Origin: Pseudobdellovibrionaceae bacterium
Lineage (GTDB): Bacteria; Bdellovibrionota; Bdellovibrionia; Bdellovibrionales; UBA1609
Assembly: GCA_020635075.1 (NCBI GenBank)
Contig: JACKAM010000001.1
Location: forward strand, 1 to 64,000
Length of the DNA: 64,000 nt
Direction of reading: 5' to 3'
Under the pieces are notes generated by a model. That model did not search any database. It was not told the DNA's origin and worked only from the letters and a program-made list of their open reading frames with translations. How positions within the stretch are numbered: position 1 is the first letter of the stretch; each line of letters starts with the position of its first letter. This document shows positions 1-8,497 of this stretch, piece after piece. The position numbers and the translations under genes were made by a program.

Positions 1-998
1 GAGTCCTCGACGCGTCCGCCGGGTATGTAGAGCCAGGTGTAGCCCGTGCGATTTCCAACCCTCCATGAGTTGAAACTCCTTTTTACCAATGTGGAAATAG
101 CGCCAAAGCGCCGCTTGTGCCAAAGCTTTGCCTGTGTATTGCCGAGCTTGGCATTGAGCCGGTACATTTGGAAGTGAGCTAACCCGGCTGCAGTGTTCAT
201 GTTCAGAGGTAGTGGAGTTCCTTTGCGTTTGGCAAAATCATTATCCTTGCATGAGCTCAACTTCCCCTCACGTGAGGAAAACACATAGGTGTATCGGCTG
301 GCGACAAAATCGCTGTCAAAGTGAGCAAACACCTTTTCATAGAGGCGAGTGACATTCTCAATTCGCCGCCGATAGGTGTTGGCCAGGCCGGAGCGTAGAA
401 GCTGATTCATGGCGAAAGCCGTATTATCCATAAGAATCATACTGTGCACCAAATGGCCGTAGGTTCGGCCACAGGAGTAGTTTCCAGTGATCCAGGCATA
501 GACAGGCTTATTGTAAAGCACGTCTTTTTGTCCTGTAGCCTTGCTTATCCGCTCTAGCAGTGCTTCACCGGCTTCGAGAAGAAAGACAAGAACACGGGGA
601 TCTTGACTCAGGTGATAGAGTTCTTGGGCAGTTCGCAGATTGTCGGCTAAACTCCAGTAGGGATAGGACTGTCCGCGGTCCATCTTGTCGAGAGACTTTT
701 CAATGGCGGATTCCAGTTTGCCAAGAACCTCGGTGACGTAAGGATCTGAAGAGTCACTTCTTGGGGCAGGCTCTGGTGCAGAACCCTCGCCCCCTTCATG
801 CTCAGATTCGAGTGCTTGGAGAATCTCCGGAGGGCAGTTACCTTGGACAAAGCAATCTGGGATATCCTGAAATGGATATTCTGCACCAAGGAGATCCTTG
901 TGTTGGGCCTGAAAGCCCTGGTCACCACAGTTTTGAAACAATAGTAGAAGCCCAAGGGCCGAAACGGCCCACAGCGTTTTTCCATATGATATTTTCAG
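1..998 (-). CDS. Partial FQNC-type lipoprotein, function unknown
   Basis: An open frame runs leftwards off the window edge without a stop, so the C-terminus is missing. The N-terminus reads as a short charged stretch, a hydrophobic core (WAVSALGLLLL) and then FQNCGDQ, a lipobox with the cysteine as lipid anchor; an outer-membrane or periplasm-facing lipoprotein is therefore likely. The mature part is acidic at first (a run rich in E, G, P and S), then mainly helical with scattered Tyr and Arg. The start is uncertain: no ATG lies in frame near the signal, but a GGGAGAGG ribosome-binding site sits 6 bases before a CTG at 998, and a TTG at 1043 is an alternative. The same FQNC lipobox is used by the protein at 55144. 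I do not recognise the family. Confidence 0.7.
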   Translation of the reverse strand, partial: MKISYGKTLWAVSALGLLLLFQNCGDQGFQAQHKDLLGAEYPFQDIPDCFVQGNCPPEILQALESEHEGGEGSAPEPAPRSDSSDPYVTEVLGKLESAIEKSLDKMDRGQSYPYWSLADNLRTAQELYHLSQDPRVLVFLLEAGEALLERISKATGQKDVLYNKPVYAWITGNYSCGRTYGHLVHSMILMDNTAFAMNQLLRSGLANTYRRRIENVTRLYEKVFAHFDSDFVASRYTYVFSSREGKLSSCKDNDFAKRKGTPLPLNMNTAAGLAHFQMYRLNAKLGNTQAKLWHKRRFGAISTLVKRSFNSWRVGNRTGYTWLYIPGGRVED

Positions 999-1135
999 AA
1001 TACACCTCTCCCAAGCAAGGAAACTCAGGGAAGGCTTGTGCAAGCTGTATTCCCTGGCAGTGGAGCTTTAGAAGGGTCCTGGGCCAAGGAACTGTTCACA
1101 GGTTGCTGGAAAGAGAAGGGTATGGTCACTTAAAC

Positions 1136-1156
1136 ACTGTCTCATTTTGAGACAGT
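1136..1156. promoter_or_regulatory. Perfect 9+9 palindrome, hairpin or operator
   Basis: ACTGTCTCA-TTT-TGAGACAGT is an exact inverted repeat touching the stop codon of the gene at 1156. In the leftward direction it could fold as a terminator hairpin (followed by GTTTAAG, a weak T run). It also matches a motif seen upstream of several other genes in the window (28958, 34666, 35422, 43271, 55005), so it may instead be an operator for the lipoprotein gene whose start is about 140 bases further left. Confidence 0.55.
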
Positions 1157-2463
1157 TAGCGGATGCCAGCTTCCTGGAGAAGTCCATTGCGGATGTCATT
1201 TAATGTTGTGTACTGGCCTGATTCCCCACCGCGTAGAGGTTTGATTCCCAAAACGTCCCATTCGGCGAAACGAGTTTGCCACCAAAAATCCTGCTGCAAT
1301 AAATATTTTGCTGTTTCGGCCGTGATTCGACCTGAGGCCTCGAGCCTCCTTACCGTTTGATAAAAGCCATCGCTTACAATGGAGTCGTGTTGGCGGTGGA
1401 GGTCAGCACTGGCCTCCAGGAGTTGAGGTAGGGAGCTTCCTTTGCCGAGGAGGAAGATTTCGTCCAGAATTTGGTACTTGAGGTAAAGAAGCTGATTGTG
1501 GCTGGTGATCTCCACTATTTGTTGATCCTTCAAGGGGCCGAGAGCCTGATTTGGGACTTCAAAACCTGGAATTTCCCTCACTCCATCGGAGAACAGACGT
1601 TGGAGATGAGCAAACAACAGGTGTTCGGAAAGACCACGAGCCTCCTCCACAGTGAGAGAGGAATCTTTGGCGTTGCGATAGGAGTAGTATTGATTATAGG
1701 CAAACTGAAGATTAAAAGCTTCCTCCATGGCCTGCTGTTCGGTGTAGCGGCCAGCATCCCGAAGGTCTTTAATGTAATTAAACCGCCAATCGCTTTCGAT
1801 CATTCTCTGATACTCACCCCGATGTTCAAGGACGATTTCAGTTCTGTTGTTTTCAAGCCCTTTGATGTACGAGGCGTCGAAGACCATATAAAGAGGCACA
1901 ATCACAGCTAGCCCTGCGAGGAAGGACGTGAGCATGGTGGGGCGCTTAATGGTGAGTTTGCCCTGCTTAAGTCCGCCGAAGTAGGCAGCCGGTAGATCCA
2001 GGGCGACGAAGTGAAGCCCTCGCCATGGCGTAAACGAAAAGGTGGGATCACCCAAAAAGGCTCCGCGCACTCGCCCCTGTTCTCCCCGCAGAGTTCCAAT
2101 CAATCGTCTGGGTACAAATTGGAGAATGTTCTGAAAGTAACGGCGGATCCTCCCCTGGGCCATATATTGGGCATTGCGGGTGAGAAAGCCCGCGTATTCA
2201 ATGTGAGCCAGGTCTTCAGGTCGTCCTTCAGTTAGGACAATTCGCACCCCTTTGCTTTCTTTGACCTCGCGCCAATACTGGGCCATGGCCGAACCGGTTC
2301 GGCGCAAAAGCCCCGGGCACCGGGAGGCTTTTGCAGGTGCTGAGGGCGCAGTAAAGCCGTCAGCGGCCCAAGCTTGGGTTGGCTGCAGGACTTGAAAGGG
2401 CGTCCCAAGGAGACACCCAATCAAAGAGAGGCTAACAAAAAAGGACCAGCAACGAGTCATCAC
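1156..2463 (-). CDS. Exported protein of unknown function with one internal membrane segment
   Basis: This 435-residue protein begins with a signal peptide (hydrophobic FFVSLSLIGCLLG, likely cleaved after AWA near residue 34). A second hydrophobic stretch near residues 180-205 (SFLAGLAVIVPLYMVF) looks like a transmembrane helix, so the protein may be anchored in the inner membrane. The C-terminal half is helical and rich in Leu, Gln and Tyr. Its ATG overlaps the stop of the upstream gene by 4 bases (ATGA), so the two are translationally coupled and probably work together. No family is recognised. Confidence 0.75.
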   Translation of the reverse strand: MMTRCWSFFVSLSLIGCLLGTPFQVLQPTQAWAADGFTAPSAPAKASRCPGLLRRTGSAMAQYWREVKESKGVRIVLTEGRPEDLAHIEYAGFLTRNAQYMAQGRIRRYFQNILQFVPRRLIGTLRGEQGRVRGAFLGDPTFSFTPWRGLHFVALDLPAAYFGGLKQGKLTIKRPTMLTSFLAGLAVIVPLYMVFDASYIKGLENNRTEIVLEHRGEYQRMIESDWRFNYIKDLRDAGRYTEQQAMEEAFNLQFAYNQYYSYRNAKDSSLTVEEARGLSEHLLFAHLQRLFSDGVREIPGFEVPNQALGPLKDQQIVEITSHNQLLYLKYQILDEIFLLGKGSSLPQLLEASADLHRQHDSIVSDGFYQTVRRLEASGRITAETAKYLLQQDFWWQTRFAEWDVLGIKPLRGGESGQYTTLNDIRNGLLQEAGIR

Positions 2464-3596
2464 TCAGGCTTTGCAGCTCCCACATCGGAGATATCCTGGA
2501 TCGGGGCTCCAGTTTCATTGGAGAGACTTTGTAGAGCACCCTCGCTGTCACCAGCTTCGACTTCCGCCAAAAATCGCTTTAGGCTTTCAGAGGCAGAACC
2601 AAGCATCCCGGTGTTGGCTACGTAATGAGCCAAGGGAGAAAAGCCAGGGTCTTTGTCCAAAACATTCCACACATAAACACGACCAGCCAGATCGACGGCA
2701 ATAAGAAGTTCTCCAAGGCGCATGCCCCAACGAAAAAAACCACGGGTGATACCAGGTTTGGGTGATACTTTAACCTGACGTTTCACAGCGTTCGCTAGTT
2801 TTGTTTGGGCATCCGCCAATTTAGATTTCGCGGCACCGAGCTCCTCACTGACGACGCCAATTCTCTGTTCTAGAGCTTTGGCTTCCGTCTGCAGAGCTGC
2901 TCTTTGTTCAGCGGGTAATCCGCCACCAGCTTCACGCAATTTTACCTGTAACTCTGACAGACTTTCAATTTGACGGGCGTAAGCGGCACTTTCCTGCTCA
3001 AGGGCCGCGATCTGTTGGCCAATACGGGCTTGATCCGCCTGGAAGGTTTTGATTTTGTCCGTGACTTCCGAGGCCGCACCTTCGCTGGCGCCAACGGTTT
3101 CACTGGCTAAGCGAGTGGAGTTGTCAACTGCCTGGGCGCGCAAAGATTCTGCTTGGCCAGTATTCGCCTCAATCAATCCGTTGAGGTGATCGATTCGGCC
3201 CTGGAGCGTCACCGGGCTGTCGGCTGAGCGAAGAAGGCTGTTCGTATCCAGCTCCGAAAATAGCTGAGCCTGCAATCGAGTGTTGCCCTCGACGGAGTTA
3301 AGAAGAGCCGTCTCTTCAGCCATTAAACCGTTCACGGCGCCATTGATACGGACCTTTTTGACAACAATGCGAAAGCGGTTGGCCAGAATCAGGGATTCCC
3401 AGAAACCCATTCCGATTTGGGCATCCGCTGATGTTTTTGGCTTATCGTATAGGGGCTCTAGGTGGCCTTTTAGAATTTGAAGCGGGTTGACAGCCGCTCC
3501 CTCGGAAGTATCACCACTCACGGCATGGCCAACGACAGGGGCAATCAGGCCTGCCGATAGCACCAGAGCAATAATCTTGGGGGTGTTTTTTCTCAT
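2460..3596 (-). CDS. Exported coiled-coil protein, first gene of a two-gene unit
   Basis: The 378-residue product has a signal peptide (IIALVLSAGLIAPVVGHA) and a long Ala/Glu/Gln-rich central region (about residues 100-270) with heptad-like spacing that should form an extended coiled coil. A moderately hydrophobic stretch follows near residues 290-315 (LGELLIAVDLAGRVYVW) and may be a membrane-associated segment. The C-terminal tail is acidic. The ATG follows GGAGG at a 6-base distance. It overlaps the downstream gene by 4 bases, and both proteins carry a signal peptide plus a later hydrophobic segment, which suggests a shared envelope complex. Specific function is unknown. Confidence 0.75.
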   Translation of the reverse strand: MRKNTPKIIALVLSAGLIAPVVGHAVSGDTSEGAAVNPLQILKGHLEPLYDKPKTSADAQIGMGFWESLILANRFRIVVKKVRINGAVNGLMAEETALLNSVEGNTRLQAQLFSELDTNSLLRSADSPVTLQGRIDHLNGLIEANTGQAESLRAQAVDNSTRLASETVGASEGAASEVTDKIKTFQADQARIGQQIAALEQESAAYARQIESLSELQVKLREAGGGLPAEQRAALQTEAKALEQRIGVVSEELGAAKSKLADAQTKLANAVKRQVKVSPKPGITRGFFRWGMRLGELLIAVDLAGRVYVWNVLDKDPGFSPLAHYVANTGMLGSASESLKRFLAEVEAGDSEGALQSLSNETGAPIQDISDVGAAKPE

Positions 3597-3772
3597 GAGA
3601 GTCCTCCAGTGGACGTTCTACACTGTGTAGGGTTGGTTAAGATATTTAGTTGAGTTAGGGCAGTCCTGGACAGAGCAAGGGGTATGCCCATTGAGGTGAG
3701 CGAGAAGGGCCCTTCCGCTGGAAATCAGAGACTATTTTTGGAGGGAGCCGTCAATTGTCACCCGAGGTTGAG

Positions 3773-3800
3773 CGTAGAGTACCTAACTAGGCACTCTACG
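3773..3800 (-). terminator. Hairpin at the end of the oxidase operon
   Basis: On the minus strand CGTAGAGTGCCTA pairs with TAGGTACTCTACG (13 positions, one G-T wobble, minimal loop). It overlaps the stop codon of the TlpA-like gene, the last gene of the cox operon. There is no clear T run after it, so it may be an RNA 3'-end stabiliser rather than a classical intrinsic terminator. The rest of the gap up to 3597 shows no gene. Confidence 0.5.
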
Positions 3801-4344
3801 GGATCTGCGCCTCTATGACCCTGAGTCTTTCCTCGTTGAGTATGCCCTGAAAGGTGGCGAGAATCCGGCCTTGGGAGTTGAGCAGAATGGTCGCTGGCAA
3901 GACGGTGACGCCATATTTTAAGGCGATGCGACCTTTATCATCAAAAAGGATGGGAAAGGACTTTGTCGCTAACTTCGGAGAAGCGCTGAGGTCGGACCAT
4001 TTGTCAAAAGTGGAAATTCCAAGGAGATATATGCGCTGTCCATTGCCGTACTTCTTCCACAGATTTTCGAGAATCGGAGCCTCTTGAGCGCAAGCTTCAC
4101 ACCAGCTGGCCCAAAAATTAATGAGAGTGAGCCTTCCTTGTAGCTCCTTGAGGCTGATCCTGGTCCCTAGTGAGGCCATAGGATTGGTATCATTGCCCGG
4201 CTCTACCAGAGGTAACTCGAAAGAGGGTGCCGTTTTGAGTTCATGTCGAGGGGAAAAATGGCGAACGGCAAAATACCCGCCGGTGACGACCAGGAATAGA
4301 ATGAGATTGATGAGAATCGTTTGTCTTTTATCAGGCCTCTTCAT
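3796..4344 (-). CDS. TlpA/ResA-like thiol-disulfide oxidoreductase
   Basis: This 182-residue protein starts with an N-terminal membrane anchor (TILINLILFLVVTGGYFAV) followed by a thioredoxin fold of the TlpA/ResA/AhpC-TSA type: NFWASWCEAC carries the active-site CXXC (CEAC), and the family cis-proline lies in GVTVLPATIL. Such proteins act in the periplasm, often reducing apocytochrome haem-binding cysteines or the copper site of oxidase subunit II. Its place as last gene of the cytochrome oxidase operon supports a role in oxidase or cytochrome maturation (inference). The ATG overlaps the preceding small gene by 14 bases. Confidence 0.88.
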   Translation of the reverse strand: MKRPDKRQTILINLILFLVVTGGYFAVRHFSPRHELKTAPSFELPLVEPGNDTNPMASLGTRISLKELQGRLTLINFWASWCEACAQEAPILENLWKKYGNGQRIYLLGISTFDKWSDLSASPKLATKSFPILFDDKGRIALKYGVTVLPATILLNSQGRILATFQGILNEERLRVIEAQIP

Positions 4345-4546
4345 GACTGCGGGCTTTCACCATCTTGCGAATATAGAAGACGGCAGCCACAATAAAGGCC
4401 AAGGGCATGGTTGTCATGAGAATCGTGGTGAGAAGAAAGGCCATTTGGCTGCCATCCTGGCCAAAGCCGCACACCGTGCAGGCCTGAGCCTTGGAGGGCG
4501 CAAACATGAGGGCGGCAGCAAGAGTCGGCAGGAGAGTCCTAGGCAT
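4331..4546 (-). CDS. Small membrane protein of the oxidase operon (CTVCGFG motif)
   Basis: The 71-residue product has an N-terminal hydrophobic signal (LLPTLAAALMFAPSKAQA), then ACTVCGFGQDG with a CxxC pair, then a transmembrane helix (LLTTILMTTMPLAFIVAAVFYI) and a basic tail. The start is taken at the ATG that overlaps the upstream stop as TGATG; a longer frame would intrude into the subunit III-like gene. The CxxC just outside the membrane and the position between an oxidase subunit and a TlpA-like thioredoxin suggest copper handling or redox assembly, but this is inference and I do not recognise a named family. Confidence 0.7.
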   Translation of the reverse strand: MPRTLLPTLAAALMFAPSKAQACTVCGFGQDGSQMAFLLTTILMTTMPLAFIVAAVFYIRKMVKARSHEEA

Positions 4547-5124
4547 CAGAAATACACCAGATAGTAGAGAAGGGGCCAAACCAGGACGACCAGAGACCAG
4601 TACATCTGCATGGCCCTAAAGTCACTGAGCGCCACCTGATCCCGGTTCATTTTCACCAGGGTAAAGGCCAAGGCGAAAACTCCAGCGAGGACGTGAAACC
4701 CGTGAGCCCCGATGATAAGGAAAAACAAGGCGCCAAAGATGCTCGAATTCATGGTCATGCCATAGCCAATGAGCTGGACCCATTCGAAGCCTTGGATGGT
4801 CACGAAGGCAGTCCCGAAGATCAAGCAGCGCAAGGTCCACGATTTGGCTAAGTGGGCTTCATTCTGGGCCAGCTTCATGCCGGCGAAAATCAGAAAAGCG
4901 CCACTGAGCAGAAGAAGAAAGGTATTGAAGCCCGTAGTAGCTACCGGAAGCTGAATATTCTCAGGTAAGGCCCAGGTTGCCCGTTCCTTTTTAATCACCA
5001 CAAAGGCGCTGATCAGAGCGGTGAAAAACATCACTTCGGTAGCGATAAAAATCAGCATCCCAAGTACAGAGCTTGGGATAGCTGGTTTGCGAAATTTCGG
5101 CAGGCTTTGGGCGACGGTCGACAC
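4546..5124 (-). CDS. Cytochrome c oxidase subunit III-like protein (second copy)
   Basis: This 192-residue protein has five predicted transmembrane helices and the haem-copper oxidase subunit III signature: an N-terminal FIATEVMFFTALISAF helix with the conserved Glu, EWVQL in the middle, GAHGFHVLAGV, and a final MYWSLVVLVWPLLYYLVYF helix. It starts with GTG behind GGAG at 6 bases. It is the second subunit III homologue in the operon (the other is 5481-6059), separated from it by subunit IV. Duplicated subunit III genes are known in some aa3/caa3 operons, where one may act in assembly or proton-path tuning; which does what here cannot be told from sequence. Confidence 0.9.
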   Translation of the reverse strand: MSTVAQSLPKFRKPAIPSSVLGMLIFIATEVMFFTALISAFVVIKKERATWALPENIQLPVATTGFNTFLLLLSGAFLIFAGMKLAQNEAHLAKSWTLRCLIFGTAFVTIQGFEWVQLIGYGMTMNSSIFGALFFLIIGAHGFHVLAGVFALAFTLVKMNRDQVALSDFRAMQMYWSLVVLVWPLLYYLVYF

Positions 5125-5135
5125 GGTGGTCTCCT

Positions 5136-5468
5136 TTAGTGTGCCGGAGCACTTTCAGTTGTGGGAAGGGGTATCCGTTCCCAGTTTTGTCCCCCAGGGG
5201 TCATCACGTCCGGTGCAGTCCCGGCAAAGAACAAAATCACCATCAGAACCATGCCCAGAAGCATATAGATGACGTATTTCTTTTCTATATTCAAGTGCAT
5301 GAAATTGGAAGCCACCAGATAGGCCTTCACCAGGGCAATTCCAAATGCGGTGATGATGGTGACTGCCTGGATACCCAACATGGGTCCACAGACGCTGATA
5401 ATAAAGAGAACGGTCAGCCAAACCCAGATTTTTACGTAATGTGAAGTTGAATCTGCATGTGCGCTCAT
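5136..5468 (-). CDS. Cytochrome c oxidase subunit IV family protein
   Basis: This 110-residue protein has three hydrophobic helices (WVWLTVLFIISVCG, AVTIITAFGIALVKAYLVASNFMHL, VIYMLLGMVLMVILFFAG), the organisation of the prokaryotic caa3-type subunit IV / CyoD family. The stretch KAYLVASNFMHL is typical of this family. It lies between two subunit III genes with short gaps on both sides and starts at an ATG behind GGAAGG. It would be an accessory, assembly-stabilising membrane subunit of the oxidase encoded by this operon. Confidence 0.88.
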   Translation of the reverse strand: MSAHADSTSHYVKIWVWLTVLFIISVCGPMLGIQAVTIITAFGIALVKAYLVASNFMHLNIEKKYVIYMLLGMVLMVILFFAGTAPDVMTPGGQNWERIPLPTTESAPAH

Positions 5469-5480
5469 GGTTGGTCCTTC

Positions 5481-6059
5481 CTATTTTGCAATGTACAGCA
5501 TGGGGAACAAAAAGATCCAAACGATATCTACAAAGTGCCAGTAGATCCCGATTAGCTCCACTCGGTTCATGTGTTGTTTCTTGAGAACATCGAAAGAAAT
5601 GATCGCCATAATGACCATTCCACCGATGACGTGCAGGGCGTGGAGTCCACAGGCCGTGTAATAAAATGACCAGAATACAGCCTTGGTCATCACAAAGCCG
5701 TGGGAGATTTCCCCTGTCCACTCGACCCCTTTGTTTATCAAAAAGATGGCACCCCCCAAAATGGTCAGCCATATGAGCCTAAAGGCCTTTTTTTCTTCGC
5801 CCTTCTCGGCTGCCTGGTGGGCTAAGACAATAAACAAACTGGAGGTCAGGAGGACAAATGTATTGATAGCCCCAAACCAGGTGTTGGTGTGAGCCGCCTC
5901 CGCGTGCCATCCGGTGTGAAACAGGCGAAGCATAAGATAGCTTGCCAGCAGTCCTCCGAAGATGACGATTTCAGATCCGACGACCCACCAAACCGCCAAT
6001 TTGCCCGTTGGGATTCCAGTTGCGCTTCTATTTGTTGCTATTGGTTGTGGAAATGACAC
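5481..6059 (-). CDS. Cytochrome c oxidase subunit III
   Basis: This 192-residue, five-helix membrane protein has clear subunit III features: KLAVWWVVGSEIVIFGGLLASYL (conserved Glu in the first helix), KGVEWTGEI, GLHALHVIGGMV and a terminal GIYWHFVDIVWIFLFPMLYI helix, the WHFVDxVWxxLF motif typical of true subunit III proteins. It begins with GTG preceded by AAAGGGG. It directly follows coxA with a 12-base gap, the classical order, and is more canonical than the second copy at 4546-5124. It acts with CoxA and CoxB in the inner membrane. Confidence 0.93.
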   Translation of the reverse strand: MSFPQPIATNRSATGIPTGKLAVWWVVGSEIVIFGGLLASYLMLRLFHTGWHAEAAHTNTWFGAINTFVLLTSSLFIVLAHQAAEKGEEKKAFRLIWLTILGGAIFLINKGVEWTGEISHGFVMTKAVFWSFYYTACGLHALHVIGGMVIMAIISFDVLKKQHMNRVELIGIYWHFVDIVWIFLFPMLYIAK

Positions 6060-6071
6060 CTTAAAACCCCT

Positions 6072-7745
6072 TTATGCTTTCTCGTTTTGAGGCCAAAAAT
6101 CTGAAGATCTGCCAGGAACGCTATACTCGTATGGTCCACGGTACACGGTTGGAAGTTCCGCCCAGTTGCCATGAGGAGGTGGAGACTCAGTGGTCCACTC
6201 CAGGGTGTTGGCATTCCATGGGTTTTTGCCCGCGACCTCTCCCGTTTTCCAACTGGTAAGGAAGTTATAAAGGAAAGGAATCTGGAACAACAACATGGCA
6301 ATCAGAGCCACCGTGGCCACTACACGCAGATCCTGCATGTAGGGATGGGCCAAGTCGGGGAAGTTATCATAGTTATAAATCCGCCGGTGTTGTCCGCTGG
6401 CACCTAAGTAAAACAGTGGCAAAAAGATCGTGTGGAATGAGATGAGAGTTCCCCAGAAATGGATCTTCCCCAGAGTCTCATTCATTTTGCGGCCAAACAT
6501 CTTGGGGTACCAGTAATAAAGAGCTGCAAACACTGACAAAATGGCAATTGGCACGAATGTGAAGTGAAAGTGAGCCAAGACAAAATAAGTATCGTGGAAG
6601 TAAATGTCCGAAGCACTGGAGCCAAGAAAAATTCCAGTCACACCACCCAAGAGGAAGGTGACGAGGAAAGAGAGGGCAAAGAGCATGGCACTGGTGAATT
6701 CAATCGAGCCCTTATAAAGAGTAGCGATGTAAACAAATACCATCTCGGCAATGGGGATTGAAATCAAAACCGTAGTGACCGTAAAGACATTGGCCATGCG
6801 CGGGTCGATACCGGCCACGAATTGGTGGTGAGCCCACACGAAAAAGCTCAAGGTACCAGTGGCAATCGCTGTGTAAAGAACCGTCTTGTAGCCAAAGAGT
6901 TTCTTGCGGGCGAAGACCGGCAGAATCTCAGCCACCACACCCATGGCGGGGAGAAGCACCACATAGACTTCCGGATGGCCAAAAAACCAGAACAGGTGCT
7001 GCCACAAAATAGGATCTCCACCTTTTCCCGGATCGTAAAAACCCACCGCCAAAAGTTGGTCAAGCAGGAGCATGACCGCGCCGGCTACCAGTGGACCCAC
7101 CGAGGCCATAAAGATAATGCTCGCCAAAACGATCATCCACACGACGATGGGGATGTCGAACATCTTCATCCCTGGGGCGCGGGCGTTCATTAAGGTGGTG
7201 ATAAAATTAATTCCGCCGAGGAGAAAGGCCACAAACTCTAAGGCTACAGCCAGGAGCCACAGGACAGAGCCTAAAGGCGTTAAGCTGTAGTCGGCATTAG
7301 CAGAAAGGGGTGGATAGGCTGTCCAGGCGCCACCAAAGGCCCCGCCAGGAACGAAAAATGAAGTCAGCAGAACGATCGCGCTCAACAAAAAGATTTGATA
7401 GGAGAGGCGGTTAATTCTGGGAAAGACCATGTCGTCACAGCCGATCATCAGGGGAATCAGAAAGTTCCCTAGGGCGGCAATAAGCACAGGCATTGCCACC
7501 CAGAAGATCATGATCGTGCCGTGGTTGGTGACCAGAGAGTTGTACTCGCCGGCTGTTACCAGACCGTAGAGAGGGACATCCTGACCGGGAAAGGCCAATT
7601 GCATACGAAAGGCGTAGGCAAAAAAGCCCCCGATTAAGGCCATGGCCATGCCAGTAAACAAGTACTGAAAGCCAATGATCTTATGGTCTGTTGAAAAAAT
7701 ATATTTTTGCCAAATACTTTGGTGGCCGTGTTCTGGGTGACTCAT
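6072..7745 (-). CDS. coxA: Cytochrome c oxidase subunit I
   Basis: This 557-residue, 12-helix catalytic subunit reduces O2 at a haem-CuB centre and pumps protons. Diagnostic motifs are visible: WFFGHPEVYVVLLP (CuB histidine and the cross-linked tyrosine), WAHHQFVAGID (the two further CuB histidines), FHDTYFVLAHFHFTF (haem ligands), and an early helix with FRMQLAFPG. The HPEVY tyrosine places it with A-type oxidases. Its ATG overlaps the coxB stop by 4 bases, implying coupled translation. Length is normal for the family. Electrons would come from the diheme cytochrome c encoded first in the operon, via the CuA site of CoxB. Confidence 0.97.
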   Translation of the reverse strand: MSHPEHGHQSIWQKYIFSTDHKIIGFQYLFTGMAMALIGGFFAYAFRMQLAFPGQDVPLYGLVTAGEYNSLVTNHGTIMIFWVAMPVLIAALGNFLIPLMIGCDDMVFPRINRLSYQIFLLSAIVLLTSFFVPGGAFGGAWTAYPPLSANADYSLTPLGSVLWLLAVALEFVAFLLGGINFITTLMNARAPGMKMFDIPIVVWMIVLASIIFMASVGPLVAGAVMLLLDQLLAVGFYDPGKGGDPILWQHLFWFFGHPEVYVVLLPAMGVVAEILPVFARKKLFGYKTVLYTAIATGTLSFFVWAHHQFVAGIDPRMANVFTVTTVLISIPIAEMVFVYIATLYKGSIEFTSAMLFALSFLVTFLLGGVTGIFLGSSASDIYFHDTYFVLAHFHFTFVPIAILSVFAALYYWYPKMFGRKMNETLGKIHFWGTLISFHTIFLPLFYLGASGQHRRIYNYDNFPDLAHPYMQDLRVVATVALIAMLLFQIPFLYNFLTSWKTGEVAGKNPWNANTLEWTTESPPPHGNWAELPTVYRGPYEYSVPGRSSDFWPQNEKA

Positions 7746-8476
7746 ATCGCTTCCGCACCTTCTTTGGAGTTTTGCTCAGACTTGTCGTTATCATTTATTT
7801 GGGACTGGACATGGTGAGGTCGCTGCCCCTGAATCCATGCATGGTGATCCTCTTCACTTTGAATAAAAATCCGTGCCGCCATGGCCCCGTGGGCGATGCC
7901 GCACATTTCCGCGCACTGGACGTCAAATTCGCCGGTCTTGGTGGGTTTGAACCAGCCGGTGATCACCCGACCAGGGACCGCATCCTGCTTGAGACGGAAA
8001 ACTGGAACTGAAAAGCTGTGAAGCACATCGTCTGATTCCAGTTTAAAATGATAGGTTTTGTTAACCGCGACGTGCAGTTCATCAACCGTCACGATGTCAT
8101 CTTCGGTGCCCAACTGATTGTCAGGCCCTGGGTGATGAAACTTCCACGCCCACTGTTGGCCAACCACGCGAATGGTGCTGTCGGGTGGGGGTAAGGTTTG
8201 CTTCACATCGTACCACACCTTAACGGCGAAACCGATGATGATGATGTCACAGACGATCACTGCATAGTGAGGCCAATGAACCCACTTGGTTTCCTCGTGC
8301 TTTTCGCCGGCGATATAGCCTGCCGTCGGATTCTTGCTCCGGCGGTAGCGAATCATAAAATAGAAGAGAATTCCCTGGGCGACCAAAAACCAGAAACCGC
8401 CAAGAACCGCGATCAGCATAATAACGGAGTCGATATCAGCTGCAAATGTTGAGGCTCTTTCAATCATGCTTCCCAT
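7742..8476 (-). CDS. coxB: Cytochrome c oxidase subunit II (CuA subunit)
   Basis: This 244-residue protein has two N-terminal transmembrane helices (SVIMLIAVLGGFWFLV and YAVIVCDIIIIGFAV), then a periplasmic cupredoxin domain. The CuA site is complete: VLHSFSVP gives the histidine, and CAEMCGIAHGAM gives the two cysteines, the bridging glutamate, the second histidine and the methionine. The aromatic electron-entry patch is seen in GQQWAWKFHHPG. A short Asp-rich insertion (GPDNQLGTEDD) follows that patch. There is no C-terminal cytochrome c domain, so a separate cytochrome is needed. The ATG at 8476 lies 7 bases after GAAGG; a second Met three codons on is too close to its Shine-Dalgarno. Confidence 0.95.
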   Translation of the reverse strand: MGSMIERASTFAADIDSVIMLIAVLGGFWFLVAQGILFYFMIRYRRSKNPTAGYIAGEKHEETKWVHWPHYAVIVCDIIIIGFAVKVWYDVKQTLPPPDSTIRVVGQQWAWKFHHPGPDNQLGTEDDIVTVDELHVAVNKTYHFKLESDDVLHSFSVPVFRLKQDAVPGRVITGWFKPTKTGEFDVQCAEMCGIAHGAMAARIFIQSEEDHHAWIQGQRPHHVQSQINDNDKSEQNSKEGAEAI

Positions 8477-8497
8477 TATTTAACCTTCTTTCGCTGC

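Noticed and set aside
647..985. 112-residue frame on the minus strand
   Set aside because: It lies in another frame of the lipoprotein gene 1-998, which has a signal peptide and a consistent long frame.
761..1150. 129-residue plus-strand frame
   Set aside because: Antisense to the lipoprotein gene and intergenic DNA; no ribosome-binding site or domain.
5155..5772. 205-residue minus-strand frame across subunit III and IV
   Set aside because: Overlaps two well-supported oxidase genes in a different frame; composition is His/Arg-rich and unlike any protein family.
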